Source of the DNA: Diaphorobacter nitroreducens | GTDB lineage: Bacteria > Pseudomonadota > Gammaproteobacteria > Burkholderiales > Burkholderiaceae_C | Assembly (NCBI GenBank): GCA_003755025.1 | Contig: RJVL01000003.1 | Span: 310,001 to 374,000 of the forward strand | DNA length: 64,000 nucleotides | Reading direction: 5' to 3' | In this document: in pieces, positions 17,987 through 28,357 of the stretch | Numbering within the stretch: the stretch's first letter is position 1 | Layout: every line of letters starts with the position of its first letter | Notes under the pieces: model-generated | Told to the model about the DNA's origin: nothing | Database searches by the model: none | Seen by the model: only the letters and a program-made list of their open reading frames with translations | Translations under genes and position numbers: made by a program

Positions 17987-18349
17987 ATGAACCCTACTGA
18001 TCTCACGGTTCCCCTGTACCGCCTGGCGCACGGCCGCACGGGTGACAAGGGCGACCGCTCCAACATCAGCGTGATCGCCTGGCACCCGGCCCTGTGGGAC
18101 GTGCTGGTGCAGCAGGTCACCGAGGAGGCCGTGGCGCGCCAGTTCGCGGCGCGCGGGCCCACGCGTGTCACGCGCTATCTGCTGCCCCAACTGCAGGCGA
18201 TGAATTTCGTGCTGGATGGCGTGCTGGACGGCGGCGTGAACGACGCGCTCAACCTCGACAGCCATGGCAAGGCGCTGTCCTTTCTGTTGCTGGACCTGCC
18301 GGTGCGGATGCCGGCGGCGCTTGTACATCACCTGGCCGGAGCGCATTGA
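17987..18349 (+). CDS. Small AtuA-related protein (C-terminal AtuA domain)
   Basis: Protein of 120 residues beginning VPLYRLAHGRTGDKGDRSNI, the hallmark of the domain found at the C-terminus of longer AtuA proteins. The central ARGPTRVTRYLLPQLQAMNF and the HGKALSFLLLDLPVRMP end are also typical. AAGGA precedes the ATG by 6 bases. Lying 9 bases after the AtuA-like gene, it likely forms a two-subunit complex with it, the split version of a single-chain enzyme. Biochemical role unknown. Confidence 0.87.
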   Translation: MNPTDLTVPLYRLAHGRTGDKGDRSNISVIAWHPALWDVLVQQVTEEAVARQFAARGPTRVTRYLLPQLQAMNFVLDGVLDGGVNDALNLDSHGKALSFLLLDLPVRMPAALVHHLAGAH

Positions 18350-18393
18350 CGCGCGCCGGCGGCATTTTTCATCACCACAACCAAGGAGACACC

Positions 18394-19380
18394 ATGAACC
18401 CGTTCCCGCATCGCCGCCGTGTACTGGCTGCCACCGCTGCGGCCGTCCTGTGTGCCGCGGCCGGCGCCGCCAACGCACAGGCTCCCGCCTATCCTGCCAA
18501 GCCCGTCACTTTCGTCGTGCCGTTTGCGGCCGGCAGTGCCACCGACCAACTGGCGCGGGCATTGGGCCAGGCCGTGAGCACCGATGCGCGGCAACCCGTG
18601 GTCGTGGAGAACAAGGCCGGCGCCAGCGGCATGATCGCCGCGCAGTCCGTCGCCAAGGCACCGGCGGATGGGTACACGGTGCTCATCACCACCAACACCA
18701 CGCATGCCGCGAACGAACACCTGTACAAGAAACTGCCCTACGACCCGGTGAAGGATTTCGCCCCCGTCACCGGCCTGGGCAAGGGCGGCCAGGTGCTGGT
18801 GGTGAACGCGGGCGCTCCCTACAAGAACGTGGGCGACCTGCTGGCCGCCGCCCGCAAGAACCCCGGCAAGCTGAGCTTTGGCAGCGGCAGTTCCTCCAGC
18901 CGCATGGCCGGCGAGATGCTCAAGCAACTGGCGGGGGTGGACATCCTGCATGTGCCGTACAAGAGCAACCCGTTGGCCATCACCGATCTGCTCGGCGGGC
19001 AGATCGACCTGATGATCACCGACACGTCCACCGGCGTTCCTCAGGTCAAGGCGGGAAAGCTGCGCGCGCTGGGGTACTCCACGCAAAAGCGCAGCACGCA
19101 GCTGCCCGAGGTGCCCACGCTGGATGAGGCCGGCGTGAAGGGCTATGACATGGGCTACTGGTTTGCGGCCTACGTGCCCGCCGGCACGCCCGAGCCCGTG
19201 GTGGTGCGGCTGAACGCGCTGCTGGCGCAGGCGACGAGGAGCCAGGCCGCCCAGTCGTTCTTCGAGACCGCAGGCTCCGAGGCCTGGACCACCACGCCCG
19301 AAGAGCTGGCGCGCTTTCAGGCCGCCGAGACCCAGAAGTGGGGCAGGGTGATCAAGGCCGCCGGTATTGAGGCGGAATGA
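18394..19380 (+). CDS. Bug/TctC-family tripartite tricarboxylate transporter binding protein
   Basis: Periplasmic solute-binding protein of 328 residues. An N-terminal signal (HRRRVLAATAAAVLCAAAGA, cleaved near ANAQA) precedes YPAKPVTFVVPFAAGSATDQ, the canonical opening of the family. Conserved loops include VVENKAGASGMIAAQ and GYTVLITTNTTHAANEHLYK, plus the C-terminal EELARFQAAETQKWGRVIK. GGAGA precedes the ATG. Bug proteins bind carboxylates and related small molecules; many are orphans lacking tctA and tctB, as here. Its place behind the two AtuA genes and the divergent LysR gene suggests it delivers or senses their substrate. Confidence 0.94.
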   Translation: MNPFPHRRRVLAATAAAVLCAAAGAANAQAPAYPAKPVTFVVPFAAGSATDQLARALGQAVSTDARQPVVVENKAGASGMIAAQSVAKAPADGYTVLITTNTTHAANEHLYKKLPYDPVKDFAPVTGLGKGGQVLVVNAGAPYKNVGDLLAAARKNPGKLSFGSGSSSSRMAGEMLKQLAGVDILHVPYKSNPLAITDLLGGQIDLMITDTSTGVPQVKAGKLRALGYSTQKRSTQLPEVPTLDEAGVKGYDMGYWFAAYVPAGTPEPVVVRLNALLAQATRSQAAQSFFETAGSEAWTTTPEELARFQAAETQKWGRVIKAAGIEAE

Positions 19381-19399
19381 GTGCGTCGGCGGGGTTGAA

Positions 19400-19455
19400 G
19401 GCGTTTTGGCCTTCAGCGCCCGCCCATCAAGCGCTAGTAGCTCCTATTTCAGGAG
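19400..19455 (+). repeat. Palindromic intergenic repeat, copy E
   Basis: GTTTTGGCCTTCAGCGCCCG, then CCATCAAGCGCTAGTAGCTC and CTATTTC. It lies between convergent genes and overlaps the last bases of the permease gene. Confidence 0.8.
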
Positions 19456-20507
19456 CGTTCTGAGCCGTCGTGCGGCGCGAACAGGTCCCAGGTGGCGATG
19501 AACAGTGCGGCGATCATCGGGCCGATCACAAAGCCCGTGAGCCCGAACAACGCCATGCCGCCCAAGGTGGAGATCAGCACCACGTAGTCGGGCAGCTTGG
19601 TGTCCTTGCCGACCAGCACGGGACGCAGTACGTTGTCCACCAGCCCGATGACGAATACGCCATAGGCGGTGAGGATCACGGCCTGCCCCGGCGCGCCGGT
19701 CGCCAGGAAGTAGATGGCCACGGGCCCCCAGATCAGGCTGGCGCCCACGGCGGGCAGCAGCGACAGGAACGCCATCAGCACGCCCCACATCACCGGCCCC
19801 TGGATGTTCAACAGCCAGAAGATCAGGCCACCCAGGGCGCCCTGGGCCGCAGCCACCACGATGTTGCCCTTCACGGTGGCGCGGATCACGGTGGTGAACT
19901 TGATGGCCAACTGCTCCTTGTGCCGCGCATCCAGGGGGATGGCCTCGCGGATGCGCGCCGCCAGCCGCGCGCCGTCGCGCAGCAGGAAAAACAACAGGTA
20001 GAGCATGACGCCGAAGCTCACCACGAACTGCAGCGTGTTCTGGCCCACGTCCAGCGCCTTGGTGGCCAGGAACTGGCTGGCCTGGGCGCCGATCGTGGTC
20101 AGGCGGGCTTGCAGCTCCGCGCGGGTGGTGAGATGAAAGCGGTCCAGCAGCTCCAGCATCCAGGGGGGCAGCGCGGCCAGCACCTGCTGCAGGTAGGCGC
20201 CGAAGTTCAGCTGCCCCGAGCGGGCGCGCTCGTAGGCCACACTGGCCTCCTGCACCAGCGAAGCGCCGATCAGCGTTACCGGCAGGATCACGATCACCAG
20301 GCACACGCCCAGGGTGGCAAGCGCGGCCAGGTTGCGCCTGCGCGGCATGCGCCGCTGCAGCCGCCGGTGCAGCGGCGTGAACAGGATGGCGAGCACCACA
20401 CCCCAGAAGATGGCACCGTTGAGCGGCCAGAGGATGGCGCCAAAGGCCAGCGTCACGACGGTGAGCAGGAGCAGCAGGGTGCGGGACTGGAGCGTGGGCG
20501 GGTTCAT
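19449..20507 (-). CDS. PerM/AI-2E family permease
   Basis: Polytopic inner-membrane protein of 352 residues, family AI-2E transporter/PerM (YdiK-like). Helices occur near residues 10-50, 60-80, 150-170 and in the C-terminal half. The family core is visible as QGALGGLIFWLLNIQGPVMW, SLLPAVGASLIWGPVAIYFL and DNVLRPVLVGKDTKLPDYVV followed by GPMIAALFIATWDLF. The family exports varied compounds; autoinducer-2 export is shown for only a few members. The start MNPPTLQ at 20507 lacks a good ribosome site; the open frame extends farther but without a better start. A second, enlarged member of the family lies at 54062. Confidence 0.88.
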   Translation of the reverse strand: MNPPTLQSRTLLLLLTVVTLAFGAILWPLNGAIFWGVVLAILFTPLHRRLQRRMPRRRNLAALATLGVCLVIVILPVTLIGASLVQEASVAYERARSGQLNFGAYLQQVLAALPPWMLELLDRFHLTTRAELQARLTTIGAQASQFLATKALDVGQNTLQFVVSFGVMLYLLFFLLRDGARLAARIREAIPLDARHKEQLAIKFTTVIRATVKGNIVVAAAQGALGGLIFWLLNIQGPVMWGVLMAFLSLLPAVGASLIWGPVAIYFLATGAPGQAVILTAYGVFVIGLVDNVLRPVLVGKDTKLPDYVVLISTLGGMALFGLTGFVIGPMIAALFIATWDLFAPHDGSERS

Positions 20508-20723
20508 GGGGGCGGTGGAAGGAGCGAAGCCCAAAATGTAAGCCACACACACGCCTGTCTTGATACACCGCTCGCCGCGCGCGCAGGCGTTCAATGGCAC
20601 AATAGCGGCCGCAAACGAGGCCCTTCCCCTGCCACAGTCGCATCCGCCAACCGGTTCAGCCGTGACGCGGAAGGTTTGTTAACCAGCTAACGCTTCCTTC
20701 AGGGAAGTGGAGGTCAGCGGAAT

Positions 20724-23600
20724 ATGAGCGATCCGACATCCGTCTACCAAGCCTACCAAGGCAACACCTATCTTTTCGGCGGCAACGCGCCCTACGTCGA
20801 AGAGATGTATGAGAACTACCTTGCCAACCCTGGCAGCGTGCCAGACTCCTGGCGCGAATACTTTGACGCACTGCAACATGTGCCCGCGGTAGACGGCAGC
20901 AATGCCAAGGACGTTCCCCACCTGCCCGTCATCAACGCCTTTGCCGAGCGCGCCAAGGCCGGCGGCACCAAGGTCGTGGTGGCCAGCGCCGACGCCGAGA
21001 TGGGCCGCAAGCGCACCGCCGTCCAGCAACTGATCGCCGCGTACCGCAACGTGGGCCAGCGCTGGGCCGACCTGGACCCCCTCAAGCGCACCGAGCGCCC
21101 CCAAATTCCCGAACTGGAGCCGTCGTTCTACGGCTTCAGCGATGCCGACCAGGAAACGGTGTTCGACGCGAGCAACACCTTCTTCGGCAAGGACAAGATG
21201 CCCCTGCGCGAGCTGCTGAACGCGCTGCGCGAGACCTACTGCGGCACCATCGGCGTGGAGTACATGTACGCCACCGACCAGGTGCAAAAGCGCTGGTGGC
21301 AGCAAAAGCTGGAAAGCATCCGCAGCAAGCCCAACTTCTCTGCCGACAAGAAAAAGCGCATCCTGGAGCGCCTGACGGCCGCCGAAGGCCTGGAACGCTA
21401 CCTGCACACCAAGTACGTGGGTCAGAAGCGCTTCTCGCTCGAGGGGGGCGAGTCCTTCATTGCCGCCATGGACGAGTTGATCAACTCCGCAGGCGCGAAG
21501 GGTGTGCAGGAAGTGGTGATCGGCATGGCCCACCGCGGCCGCCTGAACGTGCTGGTCAACACCCTGGGCAAGATGCCCAAGGACCTGTTCGCCGAGTTCG
21601 ACCACACCGCCCCCGAGGACCTGCCCGCCGGTGACGTGAAATACCACCAGGGCTTCAGTTCCGACGTCTCCACGGCTGGCGGCCCAGTGCACCTGTCGCT
21701 CGCGTTCAACCCGTCGCACCTGGAAATCGTCAACCCCGTGGTCGAGGGCTCCGTGCGCTCGCGCATGGACCGCCGCGCCGACCCCCATGGCAAGCAGGTG
21801 CTGCCCGTGCTGGTGCACGGTGACGCGGCCTTTGCCGGCCAGGGCGTGAACCAGGAAACCCTGGCCCTGTCCGAAACGCGTGGCTACACCACGGGCGGTA
21901 CGGTGCACCTGATCATCAACAACCAGATCGGCTTCACCACGTCCGATCCGCGCGACCTGCGCTCTACGCTGTACTGCACCGACATCGTGAAGATGATCGA
22001 GTCGCCCGTGCTGCACGTGAACGGTGACGATCCCGAGGCCGTGTGTCTGGCCATGCAGCTGGCGCTGGATTTCCGCATGGAATTCGCCAAGGACGTAGTG
22101 GTGGACATCATCTGCTACCGCAAGCTGGGCCACAACGAGCAGGACACGCCGGCGCTGACCCAGCCGCTGATGTACAAGAAGATCGGTCAACACCCCGGCA
22201 CGCGCAAGCTCTACGCCGACAAGCTGGCAGCCCAGGGTCTGGGCGAGACGCTGGGCGATGACATGGCCAAGGCCTATCGCGCCGCCATGGACGAGGGCAA
22301 GCACACGGTCGATCCGGTGCTGACCAACTTCAAGAGCAAGTACGCCGTGGACTGGAGCCCCTTCCTGGACCAGAAGTGGACCGATGCCGGCGACACCGCC
22401 ATCCCGCTGGCTGAGTGGAAGCGCATCGCCGAGAAAATCACGACCATTCCTGAGACCGTCGCACCGCACCAACTGGTGAAGAAGGTCTACGACGACCGCG
22501 CCGCCATGGGCCGTGGCGAGGTCAACGTGGACTGGGGCATGGGCGAACACATGGCCTTCGCATCGCTGGTGGCCTCGGGCTATCCGGTGCGCCTGTCTGG
22601 CGAGGATTGCGGCCGCGGCACGTTCACGCACCGCCACGCCGTGATTCATGACCAAAAGCGTGAGAAGTGGGACGAAGGCACCTACATCCCGCTGCAGAAC
22701 GTGGCCGAGAACCAGGCGCCGTTCACGGTGATCGACTCCATCCTGTCCGAGGAGGCCGTTCTGGCCTTCGAATACGGCTACGCCTCCAACGACCCCAACA
22801 CGCTGGTGGTCTGGGAAGCGCAGTTCGGCGACTTCGCCAACGGCGCACAGGTGGTGATCGACCAGTTCATCGCCTCGGGCGAAGTGAAGTGGGGCCGCGT
22901 GAACGGCATCACGCTGATGCTGCCGCACGGCTACGAAGGCCAGGGCCCCGAGCACAGCTCGGCCCGCCTGGAGCGCTTCATGCAGCTGGCCGCTGACACC
23001 AACATGCAGATCGTGCAGCCCACCACGGCCAGCCAGATCTTCCATGTGCTGCGCCGCCAGATGGTGCGCAACCTGCGCAAGCCCCTGGTCATCATGACGC
23101 CGAAGTCGCTGCTGCGTAACAAGGACGCCACGTCGCCGCTGTCCGAGTTCACCAAGGGCGGTTTCCAGACCGTCATCTCGGAGCAGGACGAAGCGATCGC
23201 CAAGAAGGCCGACAAGGTCAAGCGCGTGATCGCGTGCTCGGGCAAGGTCTACTACGACCTCGTGAAGAAGCGCGTGGAGAAGGAAGCTACCGACGTGGCC
23301 ATCATCCGCGTCGAGCAGCTTTACCCGTTCCCGCACAAGGCCTTTGCCGCCGAGCTCAAGAAGTACCCGAATGCCACCGACATCGTGTGGTGCCAGGACG
23401 AACCACAGAACCAGGGCGCCTGGTTCTTCATCCAGCACAACATCCACGAGAACATGCTCGATGGCCAGAAGCTGGGCTATGCCGGCCGCGCCGCATCTGC
23501 CTCCCCCGCAGTGGGTTACGCCCATCTGCACCAGGAGCAGCAAAAGGCCCTGGTGGAAGCCGCTTTCGCCAAGCTCAAGGGTTTTGTCCTGACCAAGTAA
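20724..23600 (+). CDS. sucA: 2-oxoglutarate dehydrogenase E1 component
   Basis: Thiamine-diphosphate-dependent decarboxylase of the 2-oxoglutarate dehydrogenase complex (TCA cycle), 958 residues. It begins with the E1 N-terminal motif NTYLFGGNAPYVEEMYENYL that binds the E2 core. Conserved active-site segments include GMAHRGRLNVLVNTLGK (near 265), YHQGFSSDV, FNPSHLEIVNPVVEGSVRSR, and the ThDP motif HGDAAFAGQG through INNQIGFTTSDP (near 365-410). The C-terminal transketolase-like domain carries GEDCGRGTFTHRHAVIHDQ. The order sucA-sucB-lpdA makes assignment secure. A GGAGG site lies about 11 bases before the ATG. The leader contains a small hairpin CTTCC/GGAAG near 20694-20708. Confidence 0.98.
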   Translation: MSDPTSVYQAYQGNTYLFGGNAPYVEEMYENYLANPGSVPDSWREYFDALQHVPAVDGSNAKDVPHLPVINAFAERAKAGGTKVVVASADAEMGRKRTAVQQLIAAYRNVGQRWADLDPLKRTERPQIPELEPSFYGFSDADQETVFDASNTFFGKDKMPLRELLNALRETYCGTIGVEYMYATDQVQKRWWQQKLESIRSKPNFSADKKKRILERLTAAEGLERYLHTKYVGQKRFSLEGGESFIAAMDELINSAGAKGVQEVVIGMAHRGRLNVLVNTLGKMPKDLFAEFDHTAPEDLPAGDVKYHQGFSSDVSTAGGPVHLSLAFNPSHLEIVNPVVEGSVRSRMDRRADPHGKQVLPVLVHGDAAFAGQGVNQETLALSETRGYTTGGTVHLIINNQIGFTTSDPRDLRSTLYCTDIVKMIESPVLHVNGDDPEAVCLAMQLALDFRMEFAKDVVVDIICYRKLGHNEQDTPALTQPLMYKKIGQHPGTRKLYADKLAAQGLGETLGDDMAKAYRAAMDEGKHTVDPVLTNFKSKYAVDWSPFLDQKWTDAGDTAIPLAEWKRIAEKITTIPETVAPHQLVKKVYDDRAAMGRGEVNVDWGMGEHMAFASLVASGYPVRLSGEDCGRGTFTHRHAVIHDQKREKWDEGTYIPLQNVAENQAPFTVIDSILSEEAVLAFEYGYASNDPNTLVVWEAQFGDFANGAQVVIDQFIASGEVKWGRVNGITLMLPHGYEGQGPEHSSARLERFMQLAADTNMQIVQPTTASQIFHVLRRQMVRNLRKPLVIMTPKSLLRNKDATSPLSEFTKGGFQTVISEQDEAIAKKADKVKRVIACSGKVYYDLVKKRVEKEATDVAIIRVEQLYPFPHKAFAAELKKYPNATDIVWCQDEPQNQGAWFFIQHNIHENMLDGQKLGYAGRAASASPAVGYAHLHQEQQKALVEAAFAKLKGFVLTK

Positions 23601-23648
23601 GGCCGCAACCCACACCTTCAGTACAGAACCCTCTTTGGAAAGAATCAA

Positions 23649-24914
23649 ATGGCTATCGTAGAAGTCAAAGTCCCCCAGCTGTCCGAGTCCGTGGCCGAGG
23701 CCACCCTGCTGCAGTGGAAGAAGAAGCCCGGCGAGGCCGTGGCAATCGATGAAATCCTGATCGAGATCGAGACCGACAAGGTGGTGCTGGAAGTGCCCGC
23801 ACCGGCCGCCGGCGTGATGGCCGAGATCGTGGTCGCCGATGGCGGCACCGTGGCCTCGGACCAGGTCATCGCCAAGATCGACACCGAGGGCAAGGCCGGC
23901 GCGGCCGCGCCTGCAGCTGCTGCCGCTGCACCAGCGCCCGCAGCGGCATCTGCCCCGGCGGCCGCTGCGCCCGCCGCTGCTGGCGGCAGCAAGGGCGACG
24001 TGGCCATGCCTGCCGCCGCCAAGCTGCTGGCCGACAACAACCTGTCGGTCGGCGATGTGACGGGCTCCGGCAAGGACGGCCGCGTGACCAAGGGCGATGT
24101 GCTGGCCGCAGTGGCGGGCGGCGTGAAGTCGACGGCCGCCGTGATCCCCACCGGCGTGCCCACCAAGGCGCTGCCCCAGGTGGCGGCCCCGTCGTCCGCT
24201 GCTGATCTGGGCGAGCGCCCCGAGCAGCGCGTGCCCATGAGCCGCTTGCGTGCCCGCGTGGCCGAGCGTCTACTGCAATCGCAGTCCACCAACGCCATCC
24301 TCACTACATTCAACGAAGTGAATATGGCGCCGGTGATGGACCTGCGCAAGAAGTTCCAGGACGCATTCACCAAGGAGCACGGCGTGAAGCTGGGCTTCAT
24401 GTCCTTCTTCGTAAAGGCCGCGGTGCATGCCCTCAAGAAGTACCCGGTGCTCAACGCCTCGGTGGACGGCAACGACATCGTCTACCACGGCTACTTCGAC
24501 ATCGGTATCGCCGTGGGCTCGCCGCGCGGCCTGGTGGTGCCCATCCTGCGCAACGCAGACCAGATGAGCTTTGCCGACATCGAAAAGAAGATCGCCGAAT
24601 TCGGCAAGAAGGCGGCCGACGGCAAGCTGGGCATCGAAGAGATGACCGGTGGCACGTTCTCCATCTCCAACGGCGGCACCTTCGGCTCGATGATGTCCAC
24701 CCCCATCATCAACCCGCCGCAGTCGGCCATCCTGGGCGTGCACGCCACCAAGGACCGCGCCGTGGTCGAAAACGGCCAGGTCGTGGTGCGTCCGATGAAC
24801 TACCTGGCCATGTCTTATGACCACCGCATCATCGACGGCCGCGAAGCCGTGCTGGGCCTCGTAGCCATGAAGGACGCGCTGGAAGACCCGTCGCGCCTGT
24901 TGTTCGACCTGTAA
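23649..24914 (+). CDS. sucB: Dihydrolipoyllysine succinyltransferase (2-oxoglutarate dehydrogenase E2)
   Basis: Core acyltransferase of the 2-oxoglutarate dehydrogenase complex, moving the succinyl group from lipoate to CoA. The 421 residues comprise one lipoyl domain (1-77, lipoylated Lys44 in [13 protein letters not shown]), a flexible Ala/Pro linker (about 80-115), a peripheral subunit-binding domain (about 117-153, [19 protein letters not shown]) and the catalytic domain. The active-site motif [12 protein letters not shown] has His392 and Asp396. It starts 48 bases after sucA with GGAAAG upstream. A strong terminator follows it, separating it from lpdA. Confidence 0.98.
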   Translation: MAIVEVKVPQLSESVAEATLLQWKKKPGEAVAIDEILIEIETDKVVLEVPAPAAGVMAEIVVADGGTVASDQVIAKIDTEGKAGAAAPAAAAAAPAPAAASAPAAAAPAAAGGSKGDVAMPAAAKLLADNNLSVGDVTGSGKDGRVTKGDVLAAVAGGVKSTAAVIPTGVPTKALPQVAAPSSAADLGERPEQRVPMSRLRARVAERLLQSQSTNAILTTFNEVNMAPVMDLRKKFQDAFTKEHGVKLGFMSFFVKAAVHALKKYPVLNASVDGNDIVYHGYFDIGIAVGSPRGLVVPILRNADQMSFADIEKKIAEFGKKAADGKLGIEEMTGGTFSISNGGTFGSMMSTPIINPPQSAILGVHATKDRAVVENGQVVVRPMNYLAMSYDHRIIDGREAVLGLVAMKDALEDPSRLLFDL

Positions 24915-24940
24915 TTCCCACAGGGTTCGACGCATACGAA

Positions 24941-24976
24941 AACCCACCCCCGGCCCGGTCCAGCGGTGGGTTTTTT
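24941..24976 (+). terminator. Rho-independent terminator between sucB and lpdA
   Basis: Stem AAACCCACC / GGTGGGTTT with a GC-rich 16-base loop, then a run of T residues. It implies that lpdA is at least partly expressed separately from sucAB. Confidence 0.88.
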
Positions 24977-25003
24977 CTCATCACCAGATACTGTTTTTGA
25001 ACC

Positions 25004-26431
<1,428 letters not shown>

Positions 26432-26440
26432 TAATTTGAG

Positions 26441-26500
26441 GCAAAAATGGCTGCCAGCGCTTGTGTGGCAAGCGCTGGCAGCTATTGTTTTTGAAGCATA
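26441..26500 (+). repeat. Palindromic intergenic repeat, copy F
   Basis: One of the most symmetrical copies: ATGGCTGCCAGCGCTTG, a short centre, then CAAGCGCTGGCAGCTATTGT. It lies between lpdA and zapE and ends about nine bases before the zapE start, next to its ribosome site. Confidence 0.88.
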
Positions 26501-26508
26501 GGGATAAC

Positions 26509-27612
26509 ATGCGGGTGAACGTCAGGCAGGCGTACGAGGCCGAGCTGGCCGCCAAGGGCTTCAAGAGCGATCCGGCCCAGTTGCGGGCCGTGGATGCGCT
26601 GGAGCGTTGTGCCCAGGAATGGGGAGCGTACAAGCAGCGCCGCTCCAACACGCTGAAGAAGCTTATCAACCGGCCCCAGGTGCCGCGGGGCGTGTACATG
26701 TACGGCGGTGTGGGGCGGGGTAAGAGCTTCCTCATGGACTGCTTCTTCAACGCCGTACCCATCAAGCGCAAGGTGCGTCTGCACTTTCACGAATTCATGC
26801 GCGAAGTGCACCGTGAGCTGGCTGGCCTGCAGGGGACGCAGAACCCCCTGGATGTGCTGGGTGCGCGCATCGCCAAGCGCTATAAGCTGATCTGCTTTGA
26901 CGAGTTCCACGTCGCGGACATCACCGACGCGATGATCCTGCACCGCCTGCTGGCGGCGCTGTTCGACAACGACGTGGGCTTCGTCACCACTTCCAACTTC
27001 AAGCCCGACGAACTGTACCCCGGCGGCCTGCACCGCGACCGCATCCTGCCCGCCATCGACCTGCTCAACGACCGCATGGAGGTGGTGAACGTGGACAACG
27101 GCACGGACTATCGGCGCCGTGCGCTGGAGCTGGTCGAGCTCTACCACACGCCCCTAGGCCCCGCGGCGGACGCGGCCATGCATCACGCCTTCGAGCAGCT
27201 GGCCGAGGTGCGTGACGAAGACGCGGTGCTGCACATCGAGGCGCGCGAGATCAAGGCCATCCGCCGTGCGGGCGGCGTGGTGTGGTTCGACTTCCGCGAG
27301 CTGTGCATGGGCCCGCGGTCGCAGAACGACTATCTGGAAATCGCCTCGCAGTTCCACACGGTGCTGCTGTCCAACGTGCCCTACATGCCTGTCAGCATGG
27401 CGTCGCCCGCGCGCCGGTTTACCTGGCTGGTGGACGTGCTCTACGATAGGCGCGTGAAACTCGTCGTCTCCGCCGCCGTGCCGCCCGAGCAGCTCTATAC
27501 GGAAGGCCCCCTGGCGCATGAGTTTCCACGCACCATTTCGCGCCTCAACGAGATGCAATCCAAGGAATTCCTGGCGCTTGAGCGGCGCGTCGTCGATACC
27601 GGACTGACCTGA
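26509..27612 (+). CDS. zapE: Cell division ATPase ZapE (AFG1 family)
   Basis: P-loop ATPase of the AFG1/ZapE family, 367 residues. In E. coli ZapE acts at the Z-ring late in division, especially under low oxygen or heat. Walker A is GGVGRGKS at residues 66-73 and Walker B is LICFDEFHV with Asp131-Glu132; the family sensor block FVTTSNFKPDELYPGGLHRDR follows. The start ATG at 26509 has AGGGA five bases upstream; the open frame extends upstream into repeat copy F but only with a TTG. Its stop overlaps the next gene's start (TGATG), so the two are translationally coupled. Confidence 0.95.
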   Translation: MRVNVRQAYEAELAAKGFKSDPAQLRAVDALERCAQEWGAYKQRRSNTLKKLINRPQVPRGVYMYGGVGRGKSFLMDCFFNAVPIKRKVRLHFHEFMREVHRELAGLQGTQNPLDVLGARIAKRYKLICFDEFHVADITDAMILHRLLAALFDNDVGFVTTSNFKPDELYPGGLHRDRILPAIDLLNDRMEVVNVDNGTDYRRRALELVELYHTPLGPAADAAMHHAFEQLAEVRDEDAVLHIEAREIKAIRRAGGVVWFDFRELCMGPRSQNDYLEIASQFHTVLLSNVPYMPVSMASPARRFTWLVDVLYDRRVKLVVSAAVPPEQLYTEGPLAHEFPRTISRLNEMQSKEFLALERRVVDTGLT

Positions 27613-28298
27613 TGCCTGCACTGCCTTCCCGCTTTCTTGCCGCAGCCCTCCTGTGCGTGGGTGGGGCAGCGCTGCCTCCCCTGGCGGCGTGGGCTGCCGA
27701 CGCTCCAGCGACCGATGCAGCGCAGGCGCAGCGGCAGCGCCAGACCCAGCGTGAGCACATCCAGGCGCAGCGCCGGGAGATCGAGGCGCAGCGTGAGCGT
27801 GGCGAGGCGGCTTGCTACCAGCAATTTGCCGTGGAGGATTGCCTGCGCAGGGTGCGTGTTCAGGCACGTGAGGCCGACAACGTGCTGCACCGCCAGGAAG
27901 TGCAGATCAACGATGCGGAGCGCCGGGAGAAGGCGGGGCAACGCCTGCAAGCAATCGAGGAGCGCAAGCAGGAGCAACGCCAGAAACTGGAAGCAGGGGA
28001 GCGTCCCGCCCCGATGCGGGTGGCGCCCCGCAACGCGCCGCAGAAGCCCCGCGAGCAGGAGGCGCGCGACCGTGCGCAGCAGCAGAGCCGCCGCGCAGCC
28101 GAGCATTCGGCCGATGTGCAACGCCGTGAGCAAACGCAGCCCCAGCGCATCCAGGATTCCCGCGCCCGCTACGAGGCCAAGCAGCAGAAAGCGCGTGAGC
28201 GCCGCGAACGCCTTGAGCGCCAGCAAGCCGAGGCGGCCGGCCGCAAGCCGTCGCCGGCATTGCCGCCGCCGGCCCCGGCCGCGAGCAGCGACCGTTGA
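27612..28298 (+). CDS. Secreted, highly charged coiled-coil protein of unknown function
   Basis: Protein of 228 residues with a signal peptide (hydrophobic core AAALLCVGGAALPPLAA, cleavage near AWAADA). The mature part is almost entirely Gln/Arg/Glu-rich helix with heptad character from about residue 38 to 215, ending in a Pro/Ala tail. A short segment GEAACYQQFAVEDCLRRVR (near 65-83) breaks the pattern with two cysteines that could form a disulfide. Its ATG overlaps the zapE stop, so a role tied to the envelope or division is suggested, but I do not recognise a named family and no function is shown. Confidence 0.8.
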   Translation: MPALPSRFLAAALLCVGGAALPPLAAWAADAPATDAAQAQRQRQTQREHIQAQRREIEAQRERGEAACYQQFAVEDCLRRVRVQAREADNVLHRQEVQINDAERREKAGQRLQAIEERKQEQRQKLEAGERPAPMRVAPRNAPQKPREQEARDRAQQQSRRAAEHSADVQRREQTQPQRIQDSRARYEAKQQKARERRERLERQQAEAAGRKPSPALPPPAPAASSDR

Positions 28299-28357
28299 GA
28301 GCCCTTTAGGGCCCGGTGGACGCCACGGCCCATGCGGGGCCGTCTTCCACGCGCGTT

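Noticed and set aside
20560-20603. Sigma-70 promoter upstream of sucA (TTGATA and CACAAT)
   Set aside because: The two hexamers are 32 bases apart, too far for a promoter.
20679-23648. 989-residue open frame on the minus strand opposite sucA
   Set aside because: It is an antisense shadow of a GC-rich gene: low-complexity composition rich in His, Leu, Val and Gly, no domain, and its position is explained completely by sucA.
23905-23995. Ala/Pro low-complexity stretch in sucB
   Set aside because: It is the normal flexible linker between lipoyl and subunit-binding domains, not a repeat element.
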